A stretch of DNA of 64,000 bases from Pokkaliibacter plantistimulans (lineage in GTDB: Bacteria > Pseudomonadota > Gammaproteobacteria > Pseudomonadales > Balneatricaceae). The stretch covers positions 62,001 to 126,000 of the forward strand of contig NZ_LAPT01000002.1 in assembly GCF_003194385.1 (NCBI RefSeq), written 5' to 3'. Shown here piece after piece: positions 45,101-53,187 of this stretch. Numbering within the stretch: position 1 is the stretch's first letter; each line of letters begins with the position of its first letter. The notes below the pieces were generated by a model. That model made no database searches, was not told the DNA's origin, and saw only the letters and a program-made list of their open reading frames with translations. The position numbers and the translations under genes are program-made.

Positions 45101-46475
45101 TGAGGAGGCGCTGGCCTGTTGTGCTGACCGCCACTATGCGCTGGTATTGCTGGACTGGAATATGCCGGATATGGATGGCTGCGCGACGCTGGAGCTGATC
45201 CGCCATCTGCCCGGACCACCACCTGCCGTCATCATGGTGTCGGCCTACAGCGACCAGGAGGTGAAAGATCAGGCGACGGCCCTGCAGGCTGCTGATTATC
45301 TGGTCAAGCCCGTCAGTCAGTCACAGCTGGCGGATGCCATTATCAAACTCTTCGGCAGTGGTCGGGTGGAAGGGATACCTGAGCAGGTCATGGTCAGTGA
45401 GACCCAGGACGGGGGGCAGCCGCTGGCCGGGCGGAAAGTGCTGGTGGCCGAAGATAACGAGATCAATCAGCAGATCATCAGTGAGTTACTGCATCATGCC
45501 GGTATCGATGTGGTGCTGGTGGGTGATGGGCAACAGGCGCTGGCGGTGCTGGAGAAGGATGACTTTGATGCGCTGCTGATGGACGTGCAGATGCCTGTCA
45601 TGGATGGCCTGACGGCAACTCGCCAGTTGCGGCAGCAAGCGCGCTGGGCATCACTTCCGGTGATTGCCATGACCGCCAATGTGATGAGCCGGGATCGTCA
45701 GCGCTGCCTGGATGCCGGGATGAATGATCATGTCGGCAAACCTATTGATGTGGCTGAACTGTTCAGAACCTTGACGCAGTGGCTGCCTACACCCGCCCGT
45801 AACGGTGACAGGGAATTCGACAGCGCTGCTAAAGTAACAGGCCAGACAACGTCCGCTGAACCGGCTTTGCCTCTGCCTTTACCTGATATGACCACCGTGC
45901 TGGATAGCGAGTCCGCCATCGCTAATATGGGCGGTGATCGCGCACTCTATCTGCGGGTACTACAACGGGTAGCAGAGTCTCACAAGCAGACCTGTGATGA
46001 GCTGAAGCATGCCTACCAGCAGCAGGACTGGTCGCAGCTGGGTCTGCTGCTGCATACCCTGAAAGGGTTAAGCGGCACTATTGGTGCGGGCGCTCTGGCT
46101 GAACTGAGCCAGCGGCTGGAGCAGCAGACCAGCAAGCAGCAGCGCTGGTCCGCCACTGAACAGCAGGCGTTGCTGGATGGGATGCAGCAGGTACTTACCG
46201 CTATTGAAGCACTGCTAGGGGATGAGGATGATGGAGTTTCCTCAGTCGAAGTGATGCCGATTGAAGCTGTCACCGGGGCGCCTTCAGCCGGGCAGCTGAG
46301 TGCACTGCGCAGGTTACTGGAGGATGATGATGCTCAGGCTGCGCAGATGGCTCGCGAGTTATACCAGCAGTATGGTCAGCTGGCACAACTGCAGCGTATT
46401 GCTGTGCTGGCGGGAAGTTATCGTTTTGAGGAGGCGTTGCAACTGCTGGTGCAGATGGATCAGGGCGAGAGCTAA
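42135..46475 (+). CDS. Tripartite hybrid sensor kinase (Cache-PAS-PAS-HK-REC-REC-Hpt)
   Basis: 1446 residues. TM1 about 27-48; periplasmic double-Cache-like sensor about 50-345; TM2 about 348-370; HAMP-like linker and coiled coil (about 370-445); two PAS domains (about 450-565 and 570-690); HisKA with [10 protein letters not shown] (His718); HATPase with [25 protein letters not shown]; receiver 1 (Asp1007, [11 protein letters not shown]); receiver 2 (Asp1150, [11 protein letters not shown]); Hpt with [13 protein letters not shown] (His1307). About 85 further residues follow the Hpt and have no motif I recognise. This is a BarA/TorS-like phosphorelay in one chain. The adjoining HD-GYP protein is the obvious output. 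The ligand is unknown. Confidence 0.9.
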   Translation: MQPGDQTQQPLAEQGAGSYHSIRSSMTWVMVTLITLIVLLFFLFFQQLIISPTLRNITQLQLDKVNTRVGRQVDSLLDEIQSQQGMVRSWMQADLLRPFTLENSSQWLYPLMREYPYISAISFYSSTGKFFVVAPVEHQQWQNFSGYWNTSEATTWRKVWDERSGDISDQPTRENVPLAGMAWRQTLQEALQSGPEQRFSWSVPYLDPRNDQPVIDLTSTLSLSNGERILVRFNVRLDLLIRSLDSTYVSYNGRSTVLVGTSSSQVVAGTLDKDPINRYLIQHTQVVPAAFFQQGLLFSRQGQAEVHFDNGGHWTGLVSRFRRGELIFLGIALAPDDDFVPDFSQRYIYSLGLLLLCLLAAALAIGFYARRLSKPLTALVRLSLQFAEGQFADQPINGNRIRELEQLLSATRTMGTQLERSARHLRATNSELEERVERRTRELSGQLQFLQLLLDTLPYPVFVKDGEGRYVLCNRAFEQFNALQREEIIGKNLMDVGYLPEQDNLDTHSCDMALIHSQGEYQGEGPRVCGDGISRYCLFWGRGFRQEDGHSGMIGIIVDLSQQKEAEEQLRVIFDASADALWLLEGQQLLEGSPATRSLLRLPADAVLAGMRPWQEPFSPQRQADGRLSAELMGEYMEQALHSDYPVRFEWLFRCSDNSLLPAQVALRRVVLRGRPGLMAVVHDMSEFKQLEIMLRRAKQAADEANRMKSDFLANMSHEIRTPMNAIIGLAHLALLTELNPRQYDYLQKIHGSAQSLLGILNDILDFSKIEAGKLHLEQVPFDLNDIIQQVRVLIGGSVTAKGLALQFQQDSDVPVGLLGDPLRLQQVLLNLMSNAVKFTHQGEISLHIQRCADQRLQAGEVRLGFAVRDSGIGLTVEQQARLFEAFAQADTTTTRRYGGTGLGLSICQRLVRMMGGQVEVQSEAGVGSTFSFSVVLREVAIQSLPRPTLPVELKGAEVLVVDDHLSVRYVLAQYLEAMGFKVTQASCGEEALACCADRHYALVLLDWNMPDMDGCATLELIRHLPGPPPAVIMVSAYSDQEVKDQATALQAADYLVKPVSQSQLADAIIKLFGSGRVEGIPEQVMVSETQDGGQPLAGRKVLVAEDNEINQQIISELLHHAGIDVVLVGDGQQALAVLEKDDFDALLMDVQMPVMDGLTATRQLRQQARWASLPVIAMTANVMSRDRQRCLDAGMNDHVGKPIDVAELFRTLTQWLPTPARNGDREFDSAAKVTGQTTSAEPALPLPLPDMTTVLDSESAIANMGGDRALYLRVLQRVAESHKQTCDELKHAYQQQDWSQLGLLLHTLKGLSGTIGAGALAELSQRLEQQTSKQQRWSATEQQALLDGMQQVLTAIEALLGDEDDGVSSVEVMPIEAVTGAPSAGQLSALRRLLEDDDAQAAQMARELYQQYGQLAQLQRIAVLAGSYRFEEALQLLVQMDQGES

Positions 46476-46488
46476 GCTCGCTCTCGCC
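46464..46488. terminator. stem-loop at the hybrid kinase 3' end
   Basis: GGCGAGAGC / GCTCTCGCC (9 bp, 7-base loop) spans the kinase stop codon and faces the convergent lipoprotein gene. It has no T-tract on either side. Confidence 0.5.
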
Positions 46489-46503
46489 TGAGGTGTGTGC
46501 TAC

Positions 46504-46971
46504 TTAGTTACCGTGCTTGGTCAGGGTCAGGGTGCCTGGGCAACCTGCATTACCGCGGCCAAGTGCAAAGACCATTTTGCCGGTCCCTGTAGTCTGCTGC
46601 AGATCAATATTCATCAGAATTCGGCTGCCTGAGTCATAGCTACCGGGATCATCCGCACTGAATCCGCCACTGGTGGTAGCGGAAACAAAGTAAATGTGAC
46701 CAGACTGATCCACATAAGTAGGCTGCTCAGAGGCCAGATCGCCACTGATCTCACCGTCTTTGATGCGAAGCTCCAGCGATCCCTTGTCTTCATTACAACG
46801 GAAATCATAGAGTCCGCTGCGGATTTCGCCTTTTGGCATGACATAGTTAAGAGTCCATTGGCCATCAAACTTGCCCGTTTGATCGCGATTTTCCTGCTTC
46901 ACAGCCGTGCTGACGCAGGCGGTTAGGCTGGAGACAAGTGCTAATGTGACTGCAACGGGGAACAGACGCAT
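46504..46971 (-). CDS. Putative lipoprotein of unknown function
   Basis: 155 residues. The signal peptide MRLFPVAVTLALVSSLTAC ends in a lipobox (LTAC), so the mature protein starts at a lipidated Cys. Residue 2 after the Cys is not Asp, suggesting outer-membrane sorting. The mature part (GQWTLNYVMPKG, GLYDFRCNEDKGSLELRIKDGEISGDL) looks like a small beta-rich domain and has two further cysteines. I do not recognise the family. ATG 46971 is chosen over upstream frames because AGGAAAGG precedes it and it gives a proper signal. It diverges from the wHTH gene. Confidence 0.75.
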   Translation of the reverse strand: MRLFPVAVTLALVSSLTACVSTAVKQENRDQTGKFDGQWTLNYVMPKGEIRSGLYDFRCNEDKGSLELRIKDGEISGDLASEQPTYVDQSGHIYFVSATTSGGFSADDPGSYDSGSRILMNIDLQQTTGTGKMVFALGRGNAGCPGTLTLTKHGN

Positions 46972-47020
46972 AAATAACCTTTCCTGGTTTAATGTTTTCA
47001 AAATGTTACATTGAAGGCGC

Positions 47021-47048
47021 AATATATCAGCCAATGTAAAGAATGCAA
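47021..47048 (-). promoter_or_regulatory. sigma70-type promoter of the lipoprotein gene
   Basis: On the minus strand TTGCAT, a 16-base spacer and TATATT lie about 50 bases before the lipoprotein ATG. Confidence 0.55.
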
Positions 47049-47061
47049 ATGACTGATTTTG

Positions 47062-47089
47062 TTGGTTGCTAGCCGCCGGACAGTAGAAT
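47062..47089 (+). promoter_or_regulatory. sigma70-type promoter of the wHTH gene
   Basis: TTGGTT (47062-47067), a 16-base spacer and TAGAAT (47084-47089), 46 bases before the start codon. It is back to back with the lipoprotein promoter. Confidence 0.5.
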
Positions 47090-47135
47090 CTGTTTCGCCC
47101 TTGATAGGGTGAATTAACAAAGGGATACAAAAAGC

Positions 47136-47438
47136 GTGGTGTCAAAACAGCAGAAGGCTTTTTATCGCAAACTTTATCTCAGCTGGCTGGTGGCTCAGCA
47201 GGAGCACAACCTCACCAGTCTGGTCGCGCTGACCGCCATGCCGCGTCGGACGATTCAGGATACGCTGGCGGATTTGTCTGACATCGGTATCGACTGCCAG
47301 TTTGTTCAGCGTGAGGGCGGGCGACACAATGAGGGTTATTACCAGCTGTGCAGCTGGGGGCCGATCAGTCCTGCATGGATAGAAGAACATCTGCAGGAAT
47401 TGCTGCAGGCGCTGGCACCGTCTGACGCTCAACAGTGA
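47136..47438 (+). CDS. Small winged-helix protein
   Basis: 100 residues. The centre (LTSLVALTAMPRRTIQDTLADLSDIGIDCQFVQ) is a helix-turn-helix with a following wing (EGGRHNEGYYQL), typical of small single-domain DNA-binding proteins. There is no sensor domain. Start is GTG 47136 or GTG 47139 behind AAGGGA. It lies 145 bases before glnE on the same strand. Whether it regulates glnE or the divergent lipoprotein gene is unknown; the shared 164-base promoter region makes the latter possible. Confidence 0.75.
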   Translation: MVSKQQKAFYRKLYLSWLVAQQEHNLTSLVALTAMPRRTIQDTLADLSDIGIDCQFVQREGGRHNEGYYQLCSWGPISPAWIEEHLQELLQALAPSDAQQ

Positions 47439-47583
47439 CTGGTGGGTTCGAACGAAAGAACTGCAGAGTGCTGATCCTTATTTGGCTAGAATAAGCCGAG
47501 CTATATGCCCTTGTGATCATGCCTTACCGCCAGTTATGGGAGGTAGCAGGCATGATCGACAGACAATAAAAAAGGAGGGGCCG

Positions 47584-50511
47584 ATGGGCACTCTTATTCC
47601 CGCCACCCGCTATTCCCCGCCCACCGCCCTGTTACCTGCTGAGCTGGCGCAGCTGCTTCAGCTGCAGGTGGCCAAACTCATTGAAAGTCCCTTCTGGACA
47701 CCTGCACAGTGTGACCAGCTGCAACAGGCTTCTCCCGCTGATCACCCGGCGTGGTGTCAGGTTGCGCTGGGCAGCGACTATGTTGTCGAACAGTGGCGGC
47801 GCCATCCCGACTGGTTGTTTTGTCAGCTGCAAGGACAGACGCTGACGTCGGTCGATATCTGGGGTGATGAACTGCAGGCGCTGGTGCTGTCAGCGGCCGA
47901 TGAGCAGGCGCTGCAGAAAAATCTGCGTCTGTTCCGCCATCGGGCTATGACCGACATCATCTGGAAAGACCTCAATCGCATTCACTCCACCCAGCAAACC
48001 ACCGCCGTGCTGTCCCTGCTGGCAGACAGTTGTATCCAGGCTGCTATCGACTGGCATTATCCACGCCTGTGCGAGCGCTTTGGTGTGCCTGTCGGGCGGG
48101 AGTCCGGCAAGCCACAGCAGCTGGTCGTGCTGGGCATGGGCAAGCTGGGCGCGGAAGAGCTGAATCTGTCGTCCGATATCGATCTGATTTTTGCCTTTGA
48201 GGAAAAGGGCGACACTCAGGGCGGTAAGCGTGAGCTGTCCAATGAAGAGTTCTTCGTCAAGCTGGGACAGAAGGTGATTCAGGCTCTGGATCAGCAGACC
48301 GTGGATGGCTTTGTGTTTCGCGTGGATATGCGTCTGCGCCCCTATGGCACAGCCGGTACGCTGGCACCCAGTTTCCTTGCTATGGAGACCTACTATCAGG
48401 AGCAGGGGCGGGACTGGGAGCGCTACGCCATGATCAAGGCGCGGGTGGTCGCCGGTGACAGGCAGGCCGGTGAGCGTCTGCTCGACAGCCTGCGTCCCTT
48501 TGTCTATCGCCGTTATCTGGACTATAGCGCCTTCGAGTCGCTGCGCAGCATGAAGCAGATGATCAATCGGGAAGTCCGGCGCAAAGGGGTTGAGCACAAT
48601 GTCAAACTGGGACGGGGCGGCATTCGTGAAGTGGAGTTTATCGCTCAGGCGTTTCAGCTGATCCGTGGCGGGCGTGACAAGCGTCTGCAGCAACGGGAAC
48701 TGCTGGCCATCCTGCCACTGTTGCCTGAGGCGGTGGGTATGCCGCGAGCGGTGGTGGATCTGCTGACCAAGGCCTATCTGTTCCTGCGTGATACTGAACA
48801 CGCCATTCAGGCCCAGGCGGATCAGCAGACCCAGTTGCTGCCCGATGACGCGCTGTTGCGACAGCGTCTGGCCTGGGTTATGGGCTGTGATTCGTGGGAG
48901 GCATTCAGTGTGCTACTGGAGTCCCATCGGCAGCAGGTGCGCCATCACTTTGATCAGGTGATTACTGACGTAGAGGAAGACAGCAGTGAGGCCGACAGTG
49001 GCGGCGAGGCCTGGATCGGCTGCTGGGATGCAGAGGAAGGCGATGAGGTCTCTACCGCCTGGTTGCAGGAGCAGGGGTTCAGTGCACCAGAGCGGGTGTT
49101 CAAAGCCATTGTCCATCTCAAATTGAGTAAGGGCTATCAGGTGATGCAGCCTATGGGACGAGAGCGACTGGTGGCGCTGGTGCCGTTGCTGATGCCGTTG
49201 GTGGCCAGACAACCCGAACCTGAGCAGACGCTGGAGCGGGTACTGCTGCTGGTGGAGGCGGTGCTGCGCCGTACAGCTTATCTGTTACTACTTAGTGAGA
49301 ACCCGCAGGCCTTGGAGCAGCTGGTGCGCTTATGTGCGGCAAGCTCCTGGTTTGCCGAGCATCTGTCGCGTTATCCGGTATTGCTGGATGAGCTGATCGA
49401 TACCCGCGCGCTCTACAAGCCGATGGACAAACAGCATCTGCGTGATGAGCTGAACCAGCTGATGCTGCGTATTCCGGAGCAGGATACCGAGCAGCTGATG
49501 GAAGCCCTGCGCTATTTCAAACATGCCCAGGTGCTGCGTACGGCGGCAGCCGACATAACCGGTGTGCTGCCCCTGATGAAGGTGTCTGACAGCCTGACCT
49601 GGCTGGCGGAGGTCATTCTTGAACGGGTGTTGCAGATGTGCTGGCAGGCGCTGGTTGATCGTCATGGCAGGCCGCGGCGTGAGGACGGCGAGCCGTGCGA
49701 CCCGGATTTTATCATTGTGGGGTATGGCAAGCTGGGTGGCATCGAGCTGTCCTACGGCTCTGATCTGGATCTGGTATTTGTGCATGACGCGTCAGTGAAC
49801 GGTGAAACCGAAGGGCCAGACAAACCGGTGGCCAATCAGGTGTTCTTCACCCGGCTGGGACAAAAGATTATCCACAGCCTGACGACCTTCACACCGTCCG
49901 GCACCCTGTATGAGGTTGACATGCGTCTGCGGCCCTCTGGCGCTTCCGGGCTGCTGGTCAGCTCACTGAAAGCCTTTGTCAGCTATCAGGACAATGAAGC
50001 CTGGACCTGGGAGCAGCAGGCGCTGGTCAGAGCGCGGGTGGTGGCGGGGTGCCCACGACTGGCACACCGCTTTGAGCAGGCCAGAGTGAGCTGTCTGGCG
50101 CGGGGACGCGAGCTGCCAGCCCTGCGGCAGGATGTGCTGCAGATGCGGCAGAAGATGCGGGACAGTCTCGGCAGCGGTGGTGAAGAACAGGCTTTCCATC
50201 TGAAGCAGGATCAGGGAGGCATCGTCGATATTGAGTTTCTGGTGCAGTTCATGGCGCTGGCCTATGCCGAGCGTTATCCCCAGCTGGTGCAGTATTCCGA
50301 CAATATCCGCATTCTGGATGCCGCTGAGCAGGTGGCGCTGTTGAGTGAACAGGAAGCGGAGACCTTACGTGAAGCCTATAAAACCTATCGCGCGGCGGGG
50401 CATCGACTGACGCTGCAGAATCAGTCCGGCGTGGTTACGGATGGCCAGCTGGATCAGCTACGTGAGGCCGTCAGTGCACTGTGGGAGAAGTTGGTAGTGG
50501 CCGACATGTGA
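47584..50511 (+). CDS. glnE: Bifunctional glutamine synthetase adenylyltransferase/deadenylase GlnE
   Basis: 975 residues (E. coli 946). Two nucleotidyltransferase domains are seen: the N-terminal deadenylase (GMGKLGAEELNLSSDIDLIF, around 180-205) and the C-terminal adenylase (GYGKLGGIELSYGSDLDLVF, around 710-735), each followed by its RMRLRP-type motif (VDMRLRPYGTAG, VDMRLRPSGASG). It tunes glutamine synthetase activity with PII. The frame is open further upstream, but ATG 47584 follows GGAGGGG and matches the family. A hairpin terminator lies downstream. Confidence 0.95.
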   Translation: MGTLIPATRYSPPTALLPAELAQLLQLQVAKLIESPFWTPAQCDQLQQASPADHPAWCQVALGSDYVVEQWRRHPDWLFCQLQGQTLTSVDIWGDELQALVLSAADEQALQKNLRLFRHRAMTDIIWKDLNRIHSTQQTTAVLSLLADSCIQAAIDWHYPRLCERFGVPVGRESGKPQQLVVLGMGKLGAEELNLSSDIDLIFAFEEKGDTQGGKRELSNEEFFVKLGQKVIQALDQQTVDGFVFRVDMRLRPYGTAGTLAPSFLAMETYYQEQGRDWERYAMIKARVVAGDRQAGERLLDSLRPFVYRRYLDYSAFESLRSMKQMINREVRRKGVEHNVKLGRGGIREVEFIAQAFQLIRGGRDKRLQQRELLAILPLLPEAVGMPRAVVDLLTKAYLFLRDTEHAIQAQADQQTQLLPDDALLRQRLAWVMGCDSWEAFSVLLESHRQQVRHHFDQVITDVEEDSSEADSGGEAWIGCWDAEEGDEVSTAWLQEQGFSAPERVFKAIVHLKLSKGYQVMQPMGRERLVALVPLLMPLVARQPEPEQTLERVLLLVEAVLRRTAYLLLLSENPQALEQLVRLCAASSWFAEHLSRYPVLLDELIDTRALYKPMDKQHLRDELNQLMLRIPEQDTEQLMEALRYFKHAQVLRTAAADITGVLPLMKVSDSLTWLAEVILERVLQMCWQALVDRHGRPRREDGEPCDPDFIIVGYGKLGGIELSYGSDLDLVFVHDASVNGETEGPDKPVANQVFFTRLGQKIIHSLTTFTPSGTLYEVDMRLRPSGASGLLVSSLKAFVSYQDNEAWTWEQQALVRARVVAGCPRLAHRFEQARVSCLARGRELPALRQDVLQMRQKMRDSLGSGGEEQAFHLKQDQGGIVDIEFLVQFMALAYAERYPQLVQYSDNIRILDAAEQVALLSEQEAETLREAYKTYRAAGHRLTLQNQSGVVTDGQLDQLREAVSALWEKLVVADM

Positions 50512-50560
50512 CTGAGGTTCAGCAGGTCGTCAGCAGCGGAGGGTGACTGCGCCAGATACG

Positions 50561-50588
50561 ACAAAGGGAATCCGTCGATTCCCTTTGT
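50561..50588. terminator. bidirectional terminator between glnE and ilvE
   Basis: ACAAAGGGAATC / GATTCCCTTTGT form a perfect 12-bp stem with loop CGTC, between convergent genes. TATTTC follows on the plus strand. Confidence 0.82.
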
Positions 50589-50613
50589 TATTTCAGCGGC
50601 TTGAATGGCCGTT

Positions 50614-51609
50614 TCAGATGCTGGTCAGCCAGCCAAACTTGTCTTCACTCACGCCCCACTGCAGATCGTTCAGCGCTTTGCGCAGCTTGACGGTGGTGCT
50701 GCCTACGCCGCCTGAACCGATAGCAATGTCCTTGCCATGGTGAATCAGTGTGCCGACAGGTGCCAGGACGGCAGCTGTGCCGGACAGGGCCGCTTCGGTG
50801 CCGGGCTTGGCGGCACGTTCAAGCAGCTCGTCCACGCTCAGTTCACGCTCGCTGACTTTCATGCCCAGATCGCGGGCCAGGGTCAGAATGGAATCACGGG
50901 TCACGCCGTGCAGGAAGCTGGAGTCCAGCGCTTTGGTGATGATTTCATCGCCGTCGATCAGCAGGAAGTTGGCAGCGCCGGTTTCCTGTACATCGCCGTT
51001 GGGGCAGAACAGCACCTGATCGGCCTTGTATTCAGCCTTGGCCTTCAGGGTTGGCATCAGGGCACCGGCATAGTTGCCGCCGCTCTTGACCATGCCCATG
51101 TGCGGTGGGCAACGCATGCCTTCATCATCCACCAGCAGGCGCAGTGCACGGTCACCGCCAGCGAAGTAGTCGCCGACCGGAGACAGCAGAACGTACATGC
51201 AGGAGCTCAGTGAAGGCGCGGCGGCCTTGCCGACAGCGGCTTCAGTACCGATGTGGGTGGGGCGGATATACATGGAACCGGGGCGGGCGGGTACATCTGC
51301 CGCAAAGCGCGCGACGATGGTCTTGATCATGTCGGCCAGCAGATCCTTATCCACTTCAGGCAGCGACAACAGCTGTGAGCTCTGTGCCAGACGGGCAATA
51401 TTGCGGTCCATGCGGAAAATCTTGATGGAGCCGTCTTCGTGGCGGAAGGCTTTCAGCCCTTCGAAACAGGTGCTGGAGTAGTGCAGCACATGAGCACCGG
51501 GGTGCAGCTGCAGGCTGTCGCTGGGCACCACATTGGTACCACTCCACTGTTCACCATCAAACCAGGAAATTGCCATTTCAGGCATGAAAACGGAGCCAAA
51601 AGCCGCCAT
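50614..51609 (-). CDS. ilvE: Branched-chain amino-acid aminotransferase IlvE (type II BCAT)
   Basis: 331 residues, fold-type IV PLP enzyme of the longer BCAT branch. Visible: LHYSSTCFEGLKAFR, MYIRPTHIGTEAAVG, the PLP Lys in GMVKSGGNYAGALMP, ETGAANFLLI and GVTRDSILTLA. It transaminates the keto acids of Val, Leu and Ile with glutamate. ATG 51609 follows AGGAT; an internal ATG eight codons on is an alternative. The 5' region carries nested inverted repeats (51646-51684). The position between glnE and waaF matches pseudomonads. Confidence 0.92.
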   Translation of the reverse strand: MAAFGSVFMPEMAISWFDGEQWSGTNVVPSDSLQLHPGAHVLHYSSTCFEGLKAFRHEDGSIKIFRMDRNIARLAQSSQLLSLPEVDKDLLADMIKTIVARFAADVPARPGSMYIRPTHIGTEAAVGKAAAPSLSSCMYVLLSPVGDYFAGGDRALRLLVDDEGMRCPPHMGMVKSGGNYAGALMPTLKAKAEYKADQVLFCPNGDVQETGAANFLLIDGDEIITKALDSSFLHGVTRDSILTLARDLGMKVSERELSVDELLERAAKPGTEAALSGTAAVLAPVGTLIHHGKDIAIGSGGVGSTTVKLRKALNDLQWGVSEDKFGWLTSI

Positions 51610-52133
51610 AACAGATCATCCTAATGTTGTCGCTGTTAAGCCTGACTCACGAAATACTTCGATGAGTGAAGAAGGGTTCGTGAGGTAGCCTGGGAGTTGC
51701 TGGTTTCGGCCCCGAACGCTGCTGACGGTTGGCGGTGGCTCTACCTTCATTCATCTAGAAGTTAAGGTAAGAGGTACTGGCAAACATCATCTCTGCGAGC
51801 TGAGCAGAGGTCGATACCTGGAAAGTCCTGCAGTTGAACTGCAAGGCTTTGATTGTATGCATCCCGACTGAAAATGGAATTGGCGTGACCAGGATTATCT
51901 TGCGTCGGGCTGGATTATAGTGTTGCGCTATGCCTGGAGTGGGTCAGCAGAGTGCAAGGGATGGCCTTTACAGTAGTTTTTCCAAGGAGGGTTAATTATC
52001 ATGGCCTGCTTTCGGGGGATGACACTTTTTCGGTGCTTTTCTGCTTAAGATCGACGTTGTGCGCTGATTTCTTTTCAGTGTTGCGGGTCTGGTCGGGAGA
52101 ATAGGCTTCCGGCAACTTCAAAATGGTACGCGA
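51610..52133. other. 524-base divergent region ilvE / waaF with inverted repeats
   Basis: It contains CTCACGAA/TTCGTGAG with a nested CTTC/GAAG (51646-51684, in the ilvE leader), CTCTGC/GCAGAG (51791-51809) and a TGCAGTT-G-AACTGCA repeat (51829-51843) that looks like an operator. TATAGT at 51916-51921 may be a -10 towards waaF. A 15-codon ORF with a strong Shine-Dalgarno is at 52001. No Ile/Leu/Val-rich leader peptide is seen for ilvE. Confidence 0.45.
52001..52048 (+). CDS. candidate 15-residue leader ORF upstream of the LPS operon
   Basis: ATG 52001 is preceded by AAGGAGGG (51984-51991), one of the best ribosome-binding sites in the window, and codes MACFRGMTLFRCFSA before TAA. It ends 85 bases before waaF. 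The strong site on such a short frame suggests a translated leader, but it could be coincidence. No attenuator-like alternative hairpins are obvious. Confidence 0.3.
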   Translation: MACFRGMTLFRCFSA

Positions 52134-53165
52134 GTGAAGATACTGATCGTCGGGCCGTCCTGGGTTGGGGACATGGTCATGGCTCAAACCCTATTCAAAC
52201 TGTTGAAGCAGCGTGATCCGCAGGCCGAGATTGACGTACTGGCACCGATATGGAGCCTGCCTTTGATGGCGCGTATGGCCGAAGTTCGCCACGCGATTGC
52301 CATGCCGCTGGGGCACGGCAAGCTGGATATCGGCGTGCGCCGGGCGCTGGGTAAACAGCTGGCCATCAGCGGTTATGATCAGGCTATCGTACTTCCCAAC
52401 TCTCTCAAGTCAGCGCTGGTGCCTTGGTTTGCCAGTATCCCCAGGCGTACCGGCTGGCGCGGTGAGATGCGCTACCTGCTGCTGAACGATATACGAGTGC
52501 TGGACAAGGCCGCTTTCCCGCGCATGATCGAGCGCTTCGCCGCGCTGGCAGGGCCGGCCGTCAGCCACGCCAGCGAACTGCCAGAACTGCCCTGGCCCGA
52601 GCTTCAGCCTGACCTCAACAACCAGCATCTGCAGATGCAACGCCTCGGACTGACACTGGACAGACCCGTTCTTGCCCTGTGCCCAGGTGCGGAGTTTGGT
52701 GAAGCCAAACGCTGGCCGGAAAGTCACTATGCTGAGGTTGCCGCTCACTACCTGCAGCAAGGCTGGCAAGTGTGGCTGTTTGGTTCGGCCAAAGACCAAC
52801 ACGGTGCTGCAGAAATTATCAGGTTACAGGCAGCAGACCAGCAGGCCCGCTGTTTCAATCTGGCCGGTCAGACTGAACTGGCCGATGCCGTAGACCTGCT
52901 GGCGCTGGCGCATGCCGTGGTCAGCAACGATTCCGGTTTGATGCATGTGGCGGCGGCGCTGCAGCGACCTCTGGTGGCTGTTTATGGTTCCACCTCGCCG
53001 ACGTTTACCCCGCCCCTGGGTCAGCAAGTCAATATTGCTCGTACTGGCATTGACTGCAGCCCCTGCTTCCAGCGCAGCTGTCCTTATGGTCACTATAAGT
53101 GTCTGAAAGAGTTACCCCCGCAGCAGGTGCTGACAGCCCTTGCACAGGTGGGCGCCAGACCATGA
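52134..53165 (+). CDS. waaF: ADP-heptose:LPS heptosyltransferase II WaaF
   Basis: 343 residues, GT9. The N-terminal KILIVGPSWVGDMVMAQ, the central LCPGAEFGEAKRWP and C-terminal SNDSGLMHVAAALQRPLVAVYGSTSP are WaaF signatures, and the C-terminal CSPCFQRSCPYGHYKCL Cys cluster is typical. It adds the second heptose to the inner core at the cytoplasmic face. Start is GTG 52134. waaC begins 22 bases after its stop. First gene of the long LPS operon. Confidence 0.93.
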   Translation: MKILIVGPSWVGDMVMAQTLFKLLKQRDPQAEIDVLAPIWSLPLMARMAEVRHAIAMPLGHGKLDIGVRRALGKQLAISGYDQAIVLPNSLKSALVPWFASIPRRTGWRGEMRYLLLNDIRVLDKAAFPRMIERFAALAGPAVSHASELPELPWPELQPDLNNQHLQMQRLGLTLDRPVLALCPGAEFGEAKRWPESHYAEVAAHYLQQGWQVWLFGSAKDQHGAAEIIRLQAADQQARCFNLAGQTELADAVDLLALAHAVVSNDSGLMHVAAALQRPLVAVYGSTSPTFTPPLGQQVNIARTGIDCSPCFQRSCPYGHYKCLKELPPQQVLTALAQVGARP

Positions 53166-53187
53166 TCGGGCAAGTACAGGAGGGGAT

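Noticed and set aside
43899-45206. 435-codon antisense frame opposite the hybrid kinase
   Set aside because: Composition is Gln/His/Leu-rich, typical of the reverse complement of GC-rich genes; the kinase domains on the plus strand are unmistakable.
47890-48801. 303-codon antisense frame opposite glnE
   Set aside because: It lies wholly inside a conserved glnE domain, with no ribosome-binding site or recognisable motif.
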